Made by a program: the position numbers and the translations under genes. Below the pieces are notes generated by a model that saw nothing but the letters and a program-made list of their open reading frames with translations, had not been told where the DNA came from and ran no database searches. Positions 8,716-13,914 of a stretch of 13,914 nt of DNA are shown in pieces. This DNA comes from Acidobacteriota bacterium (GTDB taxonomy: Bacteria; Acidobacteriota; Vicinamibacteria; Vicinamibacterales; JACQTH01), in NCBI GenBank assembly GCA_016210935.1, contig JACQTH010000528.1:1-13914 (forward strand), written 5' to 3'. The first letter of the stretch is position 1; each line of letters begins with the position of its first letter.

Positions 8716-8750
8716 GACTTTCGACTTCAGACTTCCGACTTCTGACTGGC
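8716..8750. repeat. 7-bp tandem repeat running through the stop codon of the DUF2062 gene
   Basis: GACTTTC, GACTTCA, GACTTCC, GACTTCT and GACTGGC start at 8716, 8723, 8730, 8737 and 8744, an exact 7-bp period. The last six codons (SQKSEV) and the stop (8727-8729) of the DUF2062 gene are read from the complement of this repeat. Only one orientation is present. Confidence 0.85.
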
Positions 8751-9254
8751 ACGAGTCGAGCCATCGTGCCCGGCGTGTCGTTTCCGCGCTTCGAGAAATG
8801 TCTTCGCGACCCAGAAACTGGCGACCGCCAAGAGCAGCGCCCCAAGCGTCGATCCGATCACGAACGGCCAGAGCAGCGGCCGAAGGTGATCGAACAGCTC
8901 ACGCCAGAAGGCGCGGCTGAAGATCGACAGCGCGAACAGGCCCTCGAGCTCGCGACCGAGACCTGACGGGATCGGTGCCTGCAGGATCGCCGCGCCCACG
9001 ATCGTCGCCAGCGTGTAGTAGGCGGCGATGATCCAGGGCAGATTCGAATAGACGCCCAGCAGCACCGCCACACGATTCAAGCCGAGCGCGAAGGCGAACG
9101 CCACGCCCAGGATCGTGTGAAGACCCAGCAGCGGCGAGAACCCGAAGAACACGCCCAGCGCATACGCGGCCGCGATACGTCTCGGCGTGTCGTGCAGGTG
9201 CAGCAGCGCCTCGAGCCACTTCAGGTTCGCCCATCTAGCGAAGCTACGCCTCAT
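8727..9254 (-). CDS. DUF2062 family inner-membrane protein
   Basis: The product has 175 residues with the core DUF2062 signature TPRRIAAAYALGVFFGFSPL (23-42), followed by GLHTILG and NLPWIIAAYY, and hydrophobic segments at about 28-58, 62-92 and 128-152. Family members are small integral membrane proteins of unknown biochemical function, sometimes linked to glycosyltransferases or envelope genes. Both ends are shaped by repeat DNA: the first codons after the ATG at 9254 (RSFARW) include one arm of a 12-bp inverted repeat, and the last six codons plus stop come from a 7-bp tandem repeat. The natural C-terminus may therefore have been replaced. It could be co-transcribed with thiL upstream, across a 152-bp gap of inverted repeats. 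Confidence 0.85.
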   Translation of the reverse strand: MRRSFARWANLKWLEALLHLHDTPRRIAAAYALGVFFGFSPLLGLHTILGVAFAFALGLNRVAVLLGVYSNLPWIIAAYYTLATIVGAAILQAPIPSGLGRELEGLFALSIFSRAFWRELFDHLRPLLWPFVIGSTLGALLLAVASFWVAKTFLEARKRHAGHDGSTRASQKSEV

Positions 9255-9279
9255 ACCGACCAGCTCCGCTTCGCTAGAT
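9233..9279. repeat. 12-bp perfect inverted repeat spanning the DUF2062 start codon
   Basis: ATCTAGCGAAGC (9233-9244) is matched by GCTTCGCTAGAT (9268-9279), with the ATG at 9252-9254 in the 23-nt loop. Folding in mRNA would place the start codon in the loop of a hairpin. Confidence 0.8.
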
Positions 9280-9297
9280 CACGAAGCTTTCTTCAAT

Positions 9298-9384
9298 AGC
9301 CCCGCTACGCGGGGGGCTAGCCGTGCTTGGTCAACCATAATGTGACACTTCGTACACATTCTGGCAGTGCAAGCACGGCTAGCC
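9298..9384. repeat. Nested palindromic element with 15-bp perfect inverted termini
   Basis: GGCTAGCCGTGCTTG (9315-9329) is exactly complementary to CAAGCACGGCTAGCC (9370-9384). The 40-nt interior contains a smaller hairpin, AATGTG (9339-9344) against CACATT (9355-9360). It is abutted by a GC-rich hairpin, AGCCCCGC against GCGGGG..CT (9298-9318). The form suggests a small MITE- or REP-type element, or a processing hairpin between thiL and the DUF2062 gene. No coding capacity or target-site duplication is evident. Confidence 0.75.
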
Positions 9385-9406
9385 AGCGTCGCGCGAAGGC
9401 CAGCCA

Positions 9407-10498
9407 TCAGCGGAAATGCGCAAACCCCGGCGGCAGCTCCTCCTCGCGCCCACCGTACTGCAGCACGACGCGCCGATCCGCGGTTATGCTGCCGACGCGG
9501 GTCAGCCGGACGCGCCCGAGCCGCGCCACGGCGTCGAGGCGGCGGCGCACCCTGGGCGCGCTCGTGAAGAGAAGCTCGTAATCGTCGCCGCCGGCAATCG
9601 CCCGGTCGATCGCCGGCTGGCCGTGCGATTCGAACCAGCGTCTCGCGGGCGGGGCGATCGGCAGCGCGTCGGCCTCAAGCGCGGCGCCGACGCCGCTCGC
9701 GGCGCACAACTGGCGCACCGCGTCACCGAGGCCATCGCTCAAGTCGATGCACGACGACGCCGCGCGATGACTGGCGAGGGCGCGTCCGAGCCGGACCCGC
9801 GGTTCCGGTCGCAAAAAGCGTTCAATGCAGCGCGAGAATTCGGCCTCTTCTTCCGAATCCCGAACCCCCGCCTCCGCGCTGCGCGCTTCGGCGAGGCTCG
9901 CCGAAGTTCGCTCTGTCTGGTCATGCGAACGAAGGCGGCCGAATCCCGAATCCCGTCTTTCACGCAGCCACTCCAGGCCCGCGGCGGCCGCGCCAATCTC
10001 GCCGCTCACCCAGAGGTCGTCGCCGGGGCGTGCCCCGCGCCGCGCCAGGATTCGCCGTCGCCGCACGGAACCGATGGCCGTCACGTCAACGAACAGGACG
10101 TTCGGCGAATTCGAGATGTTTCCCCCGGCGAGCGTGACCCCAAACTGCGAGGCGAGGGCGAGAAATCCATCCAGGAACCGATCGATGGCCGCCAGCTCGG
10201 TGCGCGCCGGCAGCCCCAGCGACAGCACACAGGTCAGCGGCCTGGCGCCCATCGCGGCGAGATCGCTCAGATTGACGGCCAGCGCGCGATACCCGACCGC
10301 ATCGAGCGGGACGAAGGACCGGTCGAAGTGCACGCCGTCGACGAGCGCGTCCGTCGTAATCGCGAGCTCTTCGCCGCGGCACCGCTCCATGACGGCCGCG
10401 TCATCGCCGGGGCCGACCAGAATCCCGGGCGCACTCTCGGGCAACCGCGCCTTGATGCGGGCGATGAGCCCCAGCTCGCCCAGCTCGCCGACGGTCAT
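9407..10498 (-). CDS. thiL: Thiamine-monophosphate kinase
   Basis: ThiL phosphorylates thiamine monophosphate to thiamine diphosphate with ATP, the last step of cofactor synthesis, in the cytosol. The 363 residues show the family order: GPGDDAAV (29-36), TTDALVDGVHF (48-58), NLSDLAAMGARP (76-87), GGN (125-127), VSGEIG (164-169), IDLSDGL (251-257) and GGDDYELLF (303-311). These are the metal- and nucleotide-binding acidic loops. The frame is open another 61 codons upstream, but that part is repeat DNA; the ATG at 10498 gives the family N-terminus (MTVGELGE). Residues about 183-218 are an extra loop between AAAGLEWL and FLRPEPRVRLG, charged and low in complexity, encoded by repeat DNA. All catalytic motifs are intact, so activity is expected. 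Length is slightly above the usual 320-330 because of that loop. Confidence 0.93.
   Translation of the reverse strand: MTVGELGELGLIARIKARLPESAPGILVGPGDDAAVMERCRGEELAITTDALVDGVHFDRSFVPLDAVGYRALAVNLSDLAAMGARPLTCVLSLGLPARTELAAIDRFLDGFLALASQFGVTLAGGNISNSPNVLFVDVTAIGSVRRRRILARRGARPGDDLWVSGEIGAAAAGLEWLRERRDSGFGRLRSHDQTERTSASLAEARSAEAGVRDSEEEAEFSRCIERFLRPEPRVRLGRALASHRAASSCIDLSDGLGDAVRQLCAASGVGAALEADALPIAPPARRWFESHGQPAIDRAIAGGDDYELLFTSAPRVRRRLDAVARLGRVRLTRVGSITADRRVVLQYGGREEELPPGFAHFR
9848..9960. repeat. In-frame repeat insertion inside thiL
   Basis: CCGAATCCCGAA words (7-bp period CGAATCC) occur near both ends of this segment in the same orientation. Between them is a perfect 10-bp-stem palindrome around a single G, CTTCGGCGAG/CTCGCCGAAG (about 9886-9906). 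It encodes the extra loop of ThiL (RDSGFG near the start, VRDSEE near the end) without breaking frame. Confidence 0.75.
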
Positions 10499-10504
10499 TT
10501 TTAG

Positions 10505-10687
10505 CCGGGGCTCCGCCCCGGACCCCGGCTCGGTCGCTCGCGGGGACCCCGCGCATCCGCGCGGTCCCAACGAATTCGAGCTGGACCGGTCGCACGGCCA
10601 CGCCCCGCTCCGCTCCCTCGCGGGCGCGCTGTGCGCGCCGCCGTTATGCGGCAAGGAGGAGACCCTCGTTGAAATCCGCATAACGGC
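10505..10687. repeat. Inverted-repeat cluster filling the rny-thiL gap
   Basis: The 205-bp gap holds three perfect palindromes: CCGGGGC-TCC-GCCCCGG (10505-10521), GCGGGG-A-CCCCGC (10540-10552) and the wider pair GCCGTTATGCGG (10640-10651) with CCGCATAACGGC (10676-10687). I see no reading frame of its own and no clear promoter. On the minus strand the last pair follows the rny stop by 16 bp and could act as an mRNA 3'-end hairpin, though no U-tract follows. Confidence 0.7.
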
Positions 10688-10703
10688 CCAGACCGGGGCT
10701 GCG

Positions 10704-12311
10704 TCACTTGGCGTACTCGACCGCGCGAGTCTCCCGGATGACGGTGACCTTGATCTGACCGGGGTATTCCAGCTCGTTCTCGATGCGCCGCGCGATGTCC
10801 TTCGAGAGCCAGACCGCTTCTTCGTCGGTCACCCGTTCGCTCTCGACGAGGATGCGGATCTCGCGTCCGGCCTGGAGCGCGAAGGCCTTCGAGACGCCCT
10901 TGAAGGAATCCGCGATGCCTTCGAGCTTTTCGAGCCGCTTGACGTACGACTCGAGAATGTCCCGCCGGGCGCCGGGCCGCGCCGCAGAAATGGCGTCGGC
11001 GGACTGGACGATCATCGCTTCGAGCGACGGCCAGTCAATGTCCATGTGATGGGCGGCGATCGCGTTGATGACGGCCTCGGGCTCGCCGTGCTTGCGGAGA
11101 AAGTCGAGGCCGACCTCGAGATGCGTCCCCTGCATCTCGCGATCGATCGCCTTGCCGATGTCGTGGAGGAAGGCCGCGCGCGTCGCGACGTGCGCGTCCA
11201 GGCCGAGCTCGCGGGCCATCATGCCGGCCAGATACGCGACTTCCGTGGAGTGATTCAGGACGTTCTGGCCGTAGCTGGTCCGGAACTTCAGCCGGCCCAT
11301 CAACCGATGCACCTCGGGATGCAGGTCATGGAGGCCCAGCTCGAACGCGGCCGCCTCGCCGTCCTTCCTGATGCTCTCTTCGATCTCGGCTTGGACCTTC
11401 TCGACGACCTCCTCGATGCGGGCGGGGTGGATGCGCCCGTCGGCGATGAGTCGCTCGATGGCCTGGCGCGCGACCTCGCGGCGGTACGGATCGAATCCGG
11501 ACAGAATGATGGCGCCGGGCGTGTCGTCCACGATCAGGTCGACGCCGGTGGCCGTTTCCAGCGCGCGGATGTTGCGCCCCTCGCGGCCGATGATGCGGCC
11601 TTTCAGGTCGTCGCTCGGGAGATCCACGACCGACACCGTCGTCTCGATCGCGTGCTCCGCGGCGCTGCGCTGGATGGCATCCGTGACGATGTGCCTGGCC
11701 CGGGCCCCCGCCGTCTCCCGGGCTTCCGCTTCGAGGCGCTTCACCAGGTTCGCGGCGTCCCGGCGCGCGTCGTTCTCGATCTGCTTGAGCAGGATCTCCT
11801 TCGCCTCGTCCGCCGTGAGGCCGGCGACGCGCTGGAGCTCGCGCTGCTGGTCTCGCACGAGCTCGTCGTAGCGCGTGACCTGCGCCTGCACCAGTCGCTC
11901 CTGTTGGACGCTGCGGCGCTCCCGGCTGGCCAGTTCCTTGTCCTGCGCGTCGGCCAACGCGAGGCGCTCGGTGAGCTTGTCCTCTTTTCGCGAGAGGACG
12001 TGCTCGAGCTGCTCGAGTTGCTGCCGCCGCTCGCGCACCTGGCGATCGGCCTCCAGCAGGAGCTCGTGCGACTGTTGCTTCGCTTCGAAGAGCGCTTCCT
12101 TCCGTCGTGTGTCGGCGTCCCGTTCGGCGTCCTTGATGAGACGCGCGGCCTGGCCTTCGGCGTCGCGAACGAGCTGCGCGGCCCGTTCTTCGGCGCGGCC
12201 GACGGTCTCGGCCGCGAGGCGTTTCCGCGCCGCAATCCAATAGAGCAACACCCCGGCCGCGATGGCCGCCGACGCGAGGAGGGTGATCAATGCCAGCACG
12301 TAGGTGCCCAT
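10704..12311 (-). CDS. rny: Ribonuclease Y
   Basis: RNase Y is the membrane-bound endoribonuclease that starts mRNA decay and processes RNA precursors. The 535 residues, close to the usual 510-550, show the full order: an N-terminal transmembrane helix (about 4-26), a long charged coiled coil (about 30-210), a KH RNA-binding domain with GRIIGREGRNIR (238-249), and an HD domain with H354, the metal pair H383-D384 in HDIGK, AAHH (419-422) and D439 in SADA. The end EYPGQIKVTVIRE is typical. The start is ATG at 12311; no strong Shine-Dalgarno is visible. It lies directly downstream of 6S RNA and zapA, with repeat array D in its 5' region, so its 5' leader, if it has one, begins at or within the array. 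Confidence 0.97.
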   Translation of the reverse strand: MGTYVLALITLLASAAIAAGVLLYWIAARKRLAAETVGRAEERAAQLVRDAEGQAARLIKDAERDADTRRKEALFEAKQQSHELLLEADRQVRERRQQLEQLEHVLSRKEDKLTERLALADAQDKELASRERRSVQQERLVQAQVTRYDELVRDQQRELQRVAGLTADEAKEILLKQIENDARRDAANLVKRLEAEARETAGARARHIVTDAIQRSAAEHAIETTVSVVDLPSDDLKGRIIGREGRNIRALETATGVDLIVDDTPGAIILSGFDPYRREVARQAIERLIADGRIHPARIEEVVEKVQAEIEESIRKDGEAAAFELGLHDLHPEVHRLMGRLKFRTSYGQNVLNHSTEVAYLAGMMARELGLDAHVATRAAFLHDIGKAIDREMQGTHLEVGLDFLRKHGEPEAVINAIAAHHMDIDWPSLEAMIVQSADAISAARPGARRDILESYVKRLEKLEGIADSFKGVSKAFALQAGREIRILVESERVTDEEAVWLSKDIARRIENELEYPGQIKVTVIRETRAVEYAK

Positions 12312-12334
12312 CGTGGTAGACCGGCCGACTTAGC

Positions 12335-12466
12335 GTGCCTGAAGTGCCCAGGGTGCCTGAAGTGCCTGGGGTGCCCGAAGAACTGAAGCGCCTTTAAGTG
12401 CGTCCGTCAGGCACTCGTGGCACCCTCGGCACTCTAGGCACCTTAGGCACTCCAGGCACTCTAGGA
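12335..12466. repeat. Palindromic array D: 9-bp unit, between 6S RNA and rny
   Basis: The left arm has GTGCC units at 12335, 12344, 12353, 12362 and 12371. The right arm has GGCAC units at 12410, 12419, 12428, 12437, 12446 and 12455. Every step is exactly 9 bp. Units are GTGCC plus four variable bases, the same family as array A. The right edge touches the T-rich 3' end of 6S RNA, and the left edge is 23 bp from the rny ATG. Confidence 0.92.
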
Positions 12467-12498
12467 AGGAGAAAAGAAAGGCCCCGCTTTGCCGTGTG
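12466..12498 (-). terminator. Likely intrinsic terminator of 6S RNA
   Basis: The 3' strand of the 6S closing stem (GGCAAAGCGGGG, ending at 12482) is followed on the minus strand by CCTTTCTTTTCTCC, a pyrimidine-rich, U-heavy tail. Confidence 0.6.
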
Positions 12499-12668
12499 GG
12501 GAGGTCGGATGAACCTGCTCAAAGCAGGTGGAACCGCTGTGTGAGCCGCGCTTCAGGCTTCCTCGTGCTGAGGCATGCACACCACGCAGCTTCGCGATTC
12601 TCTTGGTGTTGATGTTGGCTCAAACGAGCCTCCGAACCATCACGCGCAAAGCAGGGAACTCAAACTCG
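12470..12668 (-). ncRNA. ssrS: 6S RNA
   Basis: 6S RNA binds sigma70-type RNA polymerase holoenzyme by mimicking an open promoter and tunes transcription with growth phase. The minus strand between zapA and rny, a known 6S neighbourhood, carries a structured RNA of about 190-200 nt. Its closing stem pairs CCCTGCTTTGC (from 12656 downwards) with GGCAAAGCGGGG (end at 12482), extended by CGTG/CACACG beyond one bulge. A second stem pairs GGTTCGGAGG with CATCCGACC. Inner hairpins are GGCTC-GTTT-GAGCC and ACCTGC-TTTGA-GCAGGT. A T-rich tract (CCTTTCTTTTCTCC) follows the closing stem, as in an intrinsic terminator. A strong promoter lies upstream. Identification rests on length, rod-like fold, synteny and promoter; I could not run a covariance model. 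The exact ends are estimates. Confidence 0.85.
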
Positions 12669-12674
12669 GCCTTG

Positions 12675-12703
12675 ATCTTAACGTTCGGCCCCGAGACGGT
12701 CAA
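12675..12703 (-). promoter_or_regulatory. Sigma70-type promoter of 6S RNA
   Basis: On the minus strand TTGACC (12703-12698), a 17-bp spacer, then TAAGAT (12680-12675). A start about 7 nt downstream, near 12668, gives an RNA of the right size. This is the best promoter match in the window. Confidence 0.75.
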
Positions 12704-12725
12704 GGCGAGCAGGACTTGAGCAGGA

Positions 12726-13028
12726 CTAAGCACCCTCGTCAAGCACCTTCGTCATCAGCTGCTCGAGCGCGGCCGTGCGTTCGGCCAGGCACCGGTTCGC
12801 GATCTGCCAATCCTCGCCGTCGCGGCAGCGGAAGAACTCGTCCGCGATGTTGAGCGCGGCAATCACGGCCAGCCGCACCGTGTCGCCGGCCGGGGTCGCG
12901 TCGGCCGCGGCGCGCAGCTTCTGCTCGACGTAGCTGGCCAGGGCGTTCAGATACGGCTCGTCGAGATCGCTGCGGATGGGGTAGCGCTGTCCGAGAATCT
13001 CGACGCGCGTGACCCGATCGGCCGTCAC
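12726..13028 (-). CDS. zapA: Cell division protein ZapA
   Basis: ZapA binds and bundles FtsZ filaments at the division septum. The 100-residue product shows the family pattern: VEILGQRYPIRSDLDEPYLN (9-28), a central ASYVEQKLRAAA helix, LAVIAALNIADEFF (53-66) and a C-terminal coiled coil. The start is GTG at 13028, in a 4-bp GTGA overlap with the stop of the upstream coiled-coil gene, so the two are translationally coupled. 6S RNA lies immediately downstream; zapA next to ssrS is a widely conserved pair. Confidence 0.93.
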   Translation of the reverse strand: MTADRVTRVEILGQRYPIRSDLDEPYLNALASYVEQKLRAAADATPAGDTVRLAVIAALNIADEFFRCRDGEDWQIANRCLAERTAALEQLMTKVLDEGA

Positions 13029-13309
13029 AGCTCCAACGCCTCGATCTGTTCGAGCATCTCCGCCACACGCGAGCGGATCAGGTCGCGCTCCTCGCGCAGG
13101 AACGACATCTCCGCGGTCGCGCCTTCGGCTTCCGAGACCCTCGACCGCATGGCGTCGACTTCACGCGTCAACCGATCGTTCTCGGCGGTGAGCCGCGCGT
13201 GCTCGCGGCGCAGATGCTCGACCACCGTCACGAGCCGCTTGACGCGATCCTCGAGGCGATCGATCGGATGCAGATCCAGACTCCGAGGGGCGGTGATGGG
13301 TTTGGGCAT
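13025..13309 (-). CDS. ZapB-like coiled-coil protein
   Basis: The product has 94 residues and is almost entirely a predicted coiled coil: from about residue 16 (IDRLEDRVKRLVTVVEHLR) to 92, with regular Leu/Val/Ile heptads and many Arg/Glu. There are no membrane segments or catalytic motifs. ZapB is a small coiled-coil partner of ZapA at the Z-ring. The coupling to zapA and the size make a ZapB-like role the best guess, but coiled coils alone cannot prove homology. The start at ATG 13309 is supported by a good Shine-Dalgarno, AGAAGAGG, 8 nt upstream. Confidence 0.75.
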   Translation of the reverse strand: MPKPITAPRSLDLHPIDRLEDRVKRLVTVVEHLRREHARLTAENDRLTREVDAMRSRVSEAEGATAEMSFLREERDLIRSRVAEMLEQIEALEL

Positions 13310-13317
13310 AAAAGAAA

Positions 13318-13325
13318 CCTCTTCT
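13318..13325 (-). promoter_or_regulatory. Ribosome binding site of the ZapB-like gene
   Basis: AGAAGAGG on the minus strand lies 8 nt before the ATG at 13309. It is one of the few clear Shine-Dalgarno sites in this window, and it fixes the start. It sits just outside repeat array E. Confidence 0.7.
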
Positions 13326-13425
13326 CCAGGGACCAGGGGCCAGGGGCCGGAAAAAGAGCTTCTGTGAGAAACAGGCGGCTCGCTTCGCGATCCCTGGTCC
13401 CGAGGCTCCGGTCCCTCGTCCCTAT
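13326..13425. repeat. Palindromic array E: 7-bp unit, between pheT and the ZapB-like gene
   Basis: The left arm is CCAGGGA (13326), CCAGGGG (13333), CCAGGGG (13340), CCGG (13347). The right arm is TCCCTGG (13391), TCCCGAG (13398), GCTCCGG (13405), TCCCTCG (13412), TCCCTAT (13419). All steps are exactly 7 bp and the arms are inverted. The final unit contains the pheT stop codon (13422-13424). Confidence 0.9.
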
Positions 13426-13914
13426 CTCCTGATGGCCCCGTGCTCGCGCGCCAGCGCCGAAACGATCGCGATCAGGGCTTCGTCCACCTCCGCGTCCGTC
13501 AGCGTCCGATCGCTGGCGCGAAACGTCAGCCGAAGCGACAGGCTGGTCTTGTCTTCCGGGATCCCCCGGCCGCGATAGCGATCGAACTCGCGCACCCGCT
13601 CGAGCGTGTCCGGCGCGGCGGCGAGGATGGTCGCACGAACCTGCTCGGCAGGCAAGCGTTCGTCGACCAGGATCGAGATGTCTCGAGCGATTGATGGGAA
13701 GCGGGGCAGCGGTTCGACGCGAAGATCTTCACCGGGAGCGGCGGCCGCCAGGGCGTCGAGGTCGATTTCCGCCGCGTACACGTCGTCGCTACGAGGCAAA
13801 TCGAGCGCCTCGACGACGGCGGGGGCGACCTGGCCGAGGACGCCCACCCTCACGCCTCGGCTCTGTACCCGCGCCCGGCGTCCGGCGACCAGATACGCGG
13901 CCCCCTCTTCAGCG
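13422..13914 (-). CDS. pheT: Phenylalanine-tRNA ligase beta subunit, C-terminal part
   Basis: PheT pairs with PheS to charge tRNA-Phe. The window holds the last 163 residues; the gene continues beyond the right edge, with the frame open to 13914. The visible part contains VLGQVAPAV and the C-terminal anticodon-binding (FDX-ACB) domain: LPRFPSIARDISILVDERLP, then FDRYRGRGIPEDKTSLSLRL, FRASDRTLTDAEVD and the final helix to GAIRR. The ending is of normal length. The stop TAG lies inside the last unit of repeat array E. The downstream order, coiled-coil gene then zapA, is a conserved neighbourhood of pheT. Confidence 0.96.
   Translation of the reverse strand, partial: AEEGAAYLVAGRRARVQSRGVRVGVLGQVAPAVVEALDLPRSDDVYAAEIDLDALAAAAPGEDLRVEPLPRFPSIARDISILVDERLPAEQVRATILAAAPDTLERVREFDRYRGRGIPEDKTSLSLRLTFRASDRTLTDAEVDEALIAIVSALAREHGAIRR

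Noticed and set aside
9315..9384. Complete insertion sequence or attachment site
   Set aside because: Only 70 bp, no transposase or integrase frame, no tRNA nearby and no visible target-site duplication. At most a MITE/REP-like element.
10501..10681. N-terminal extension of ThiL by 61 codons
   Set aside because: The extension is encoded by palindromic repeat DNA, and the ThiL family begins at the MTVGELGE start at 10498.
9825..12386. An 853-codon open frame on the plus strand
   Set aside because: It is antisense to thiL and rny, which are both certain. High-GC genes commonly leave long open frames on the other strand.

Overview
The window comes from a high-GC, Gram-negative bacterium (an outer-membrane beta-barrel protein is encoded). 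I infer Acidobacteriota, probably a Vicinamibacteria-like lineage, from the GC-rich genes, the order pheT / coiled-coil gene / zapA / 6S RNA / rny / thiL, and the dense short-period repeats between genes. No rRNA or marker phylogeny is available to prove this.

Layout, left to right. At 1-1149 (minus, cut by the window edge) lies a polytopic mannosyltransferase-like protein of the Gpi18/PIG-V type. At 1259-2077 (minus) is an outer-membrane beta-barrel protein, and at 2184-4007 (minus) the carbon-starvation transporter CstA. Divergent from cstA, and the only plus-strand genes here, are two half-size ABC exporters (4074-5957 and 6079-8019) that form a heterodimeric MdlA/MdlB-type pair: one has a degenerate and the other a canonical ATPase site. 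The second exporter overlaps tail-to-tail with a 3D-domain cell-wall protein (8003-8572, minus). Then follow, all on the minus strand, a DUF2062 membrane protein (8727-9254), thiamine-monophosphate kinase ThiL (9407-10498), RNase Y (10704-12311), 6S RNA (about 12470-12668, with a clear sigma70-type promoter), ZapA (12726-13028), a ZapB-like coiled-coil protein (13025-13309) and the C-terminal part of PheT (13422-13914).

The unusual part is not a protein system but the DNA between and inside these genes. At least five intergenic gaps are almost wholly filled by one type of structure: a short unit (7, 9 or 13 bp) repeated three to six times, a loop, then the same unit repeated in inverted orientation. 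The unit sequence and period differ from gap to gap, but the architecture is the same, and each array starts flush with, or even supplies, the stop codon of the upstream gene (or the 3' end of 6S RNA). Related repeats also sit inside three coding regions without breaking frame: the TMD-NBD linkers of both ABC partners, the first beta turn of the second ABC's NBD, and a surface loop of ThiL. I see no transposase or other mobilising enzyme here.

Functionally the right half is a housekeeping block (translation, Z-ring assembly, global transcription control by 6S RNA, mRNA decay, thiamine diphosphate synthesis). The left half is envelope and transport.
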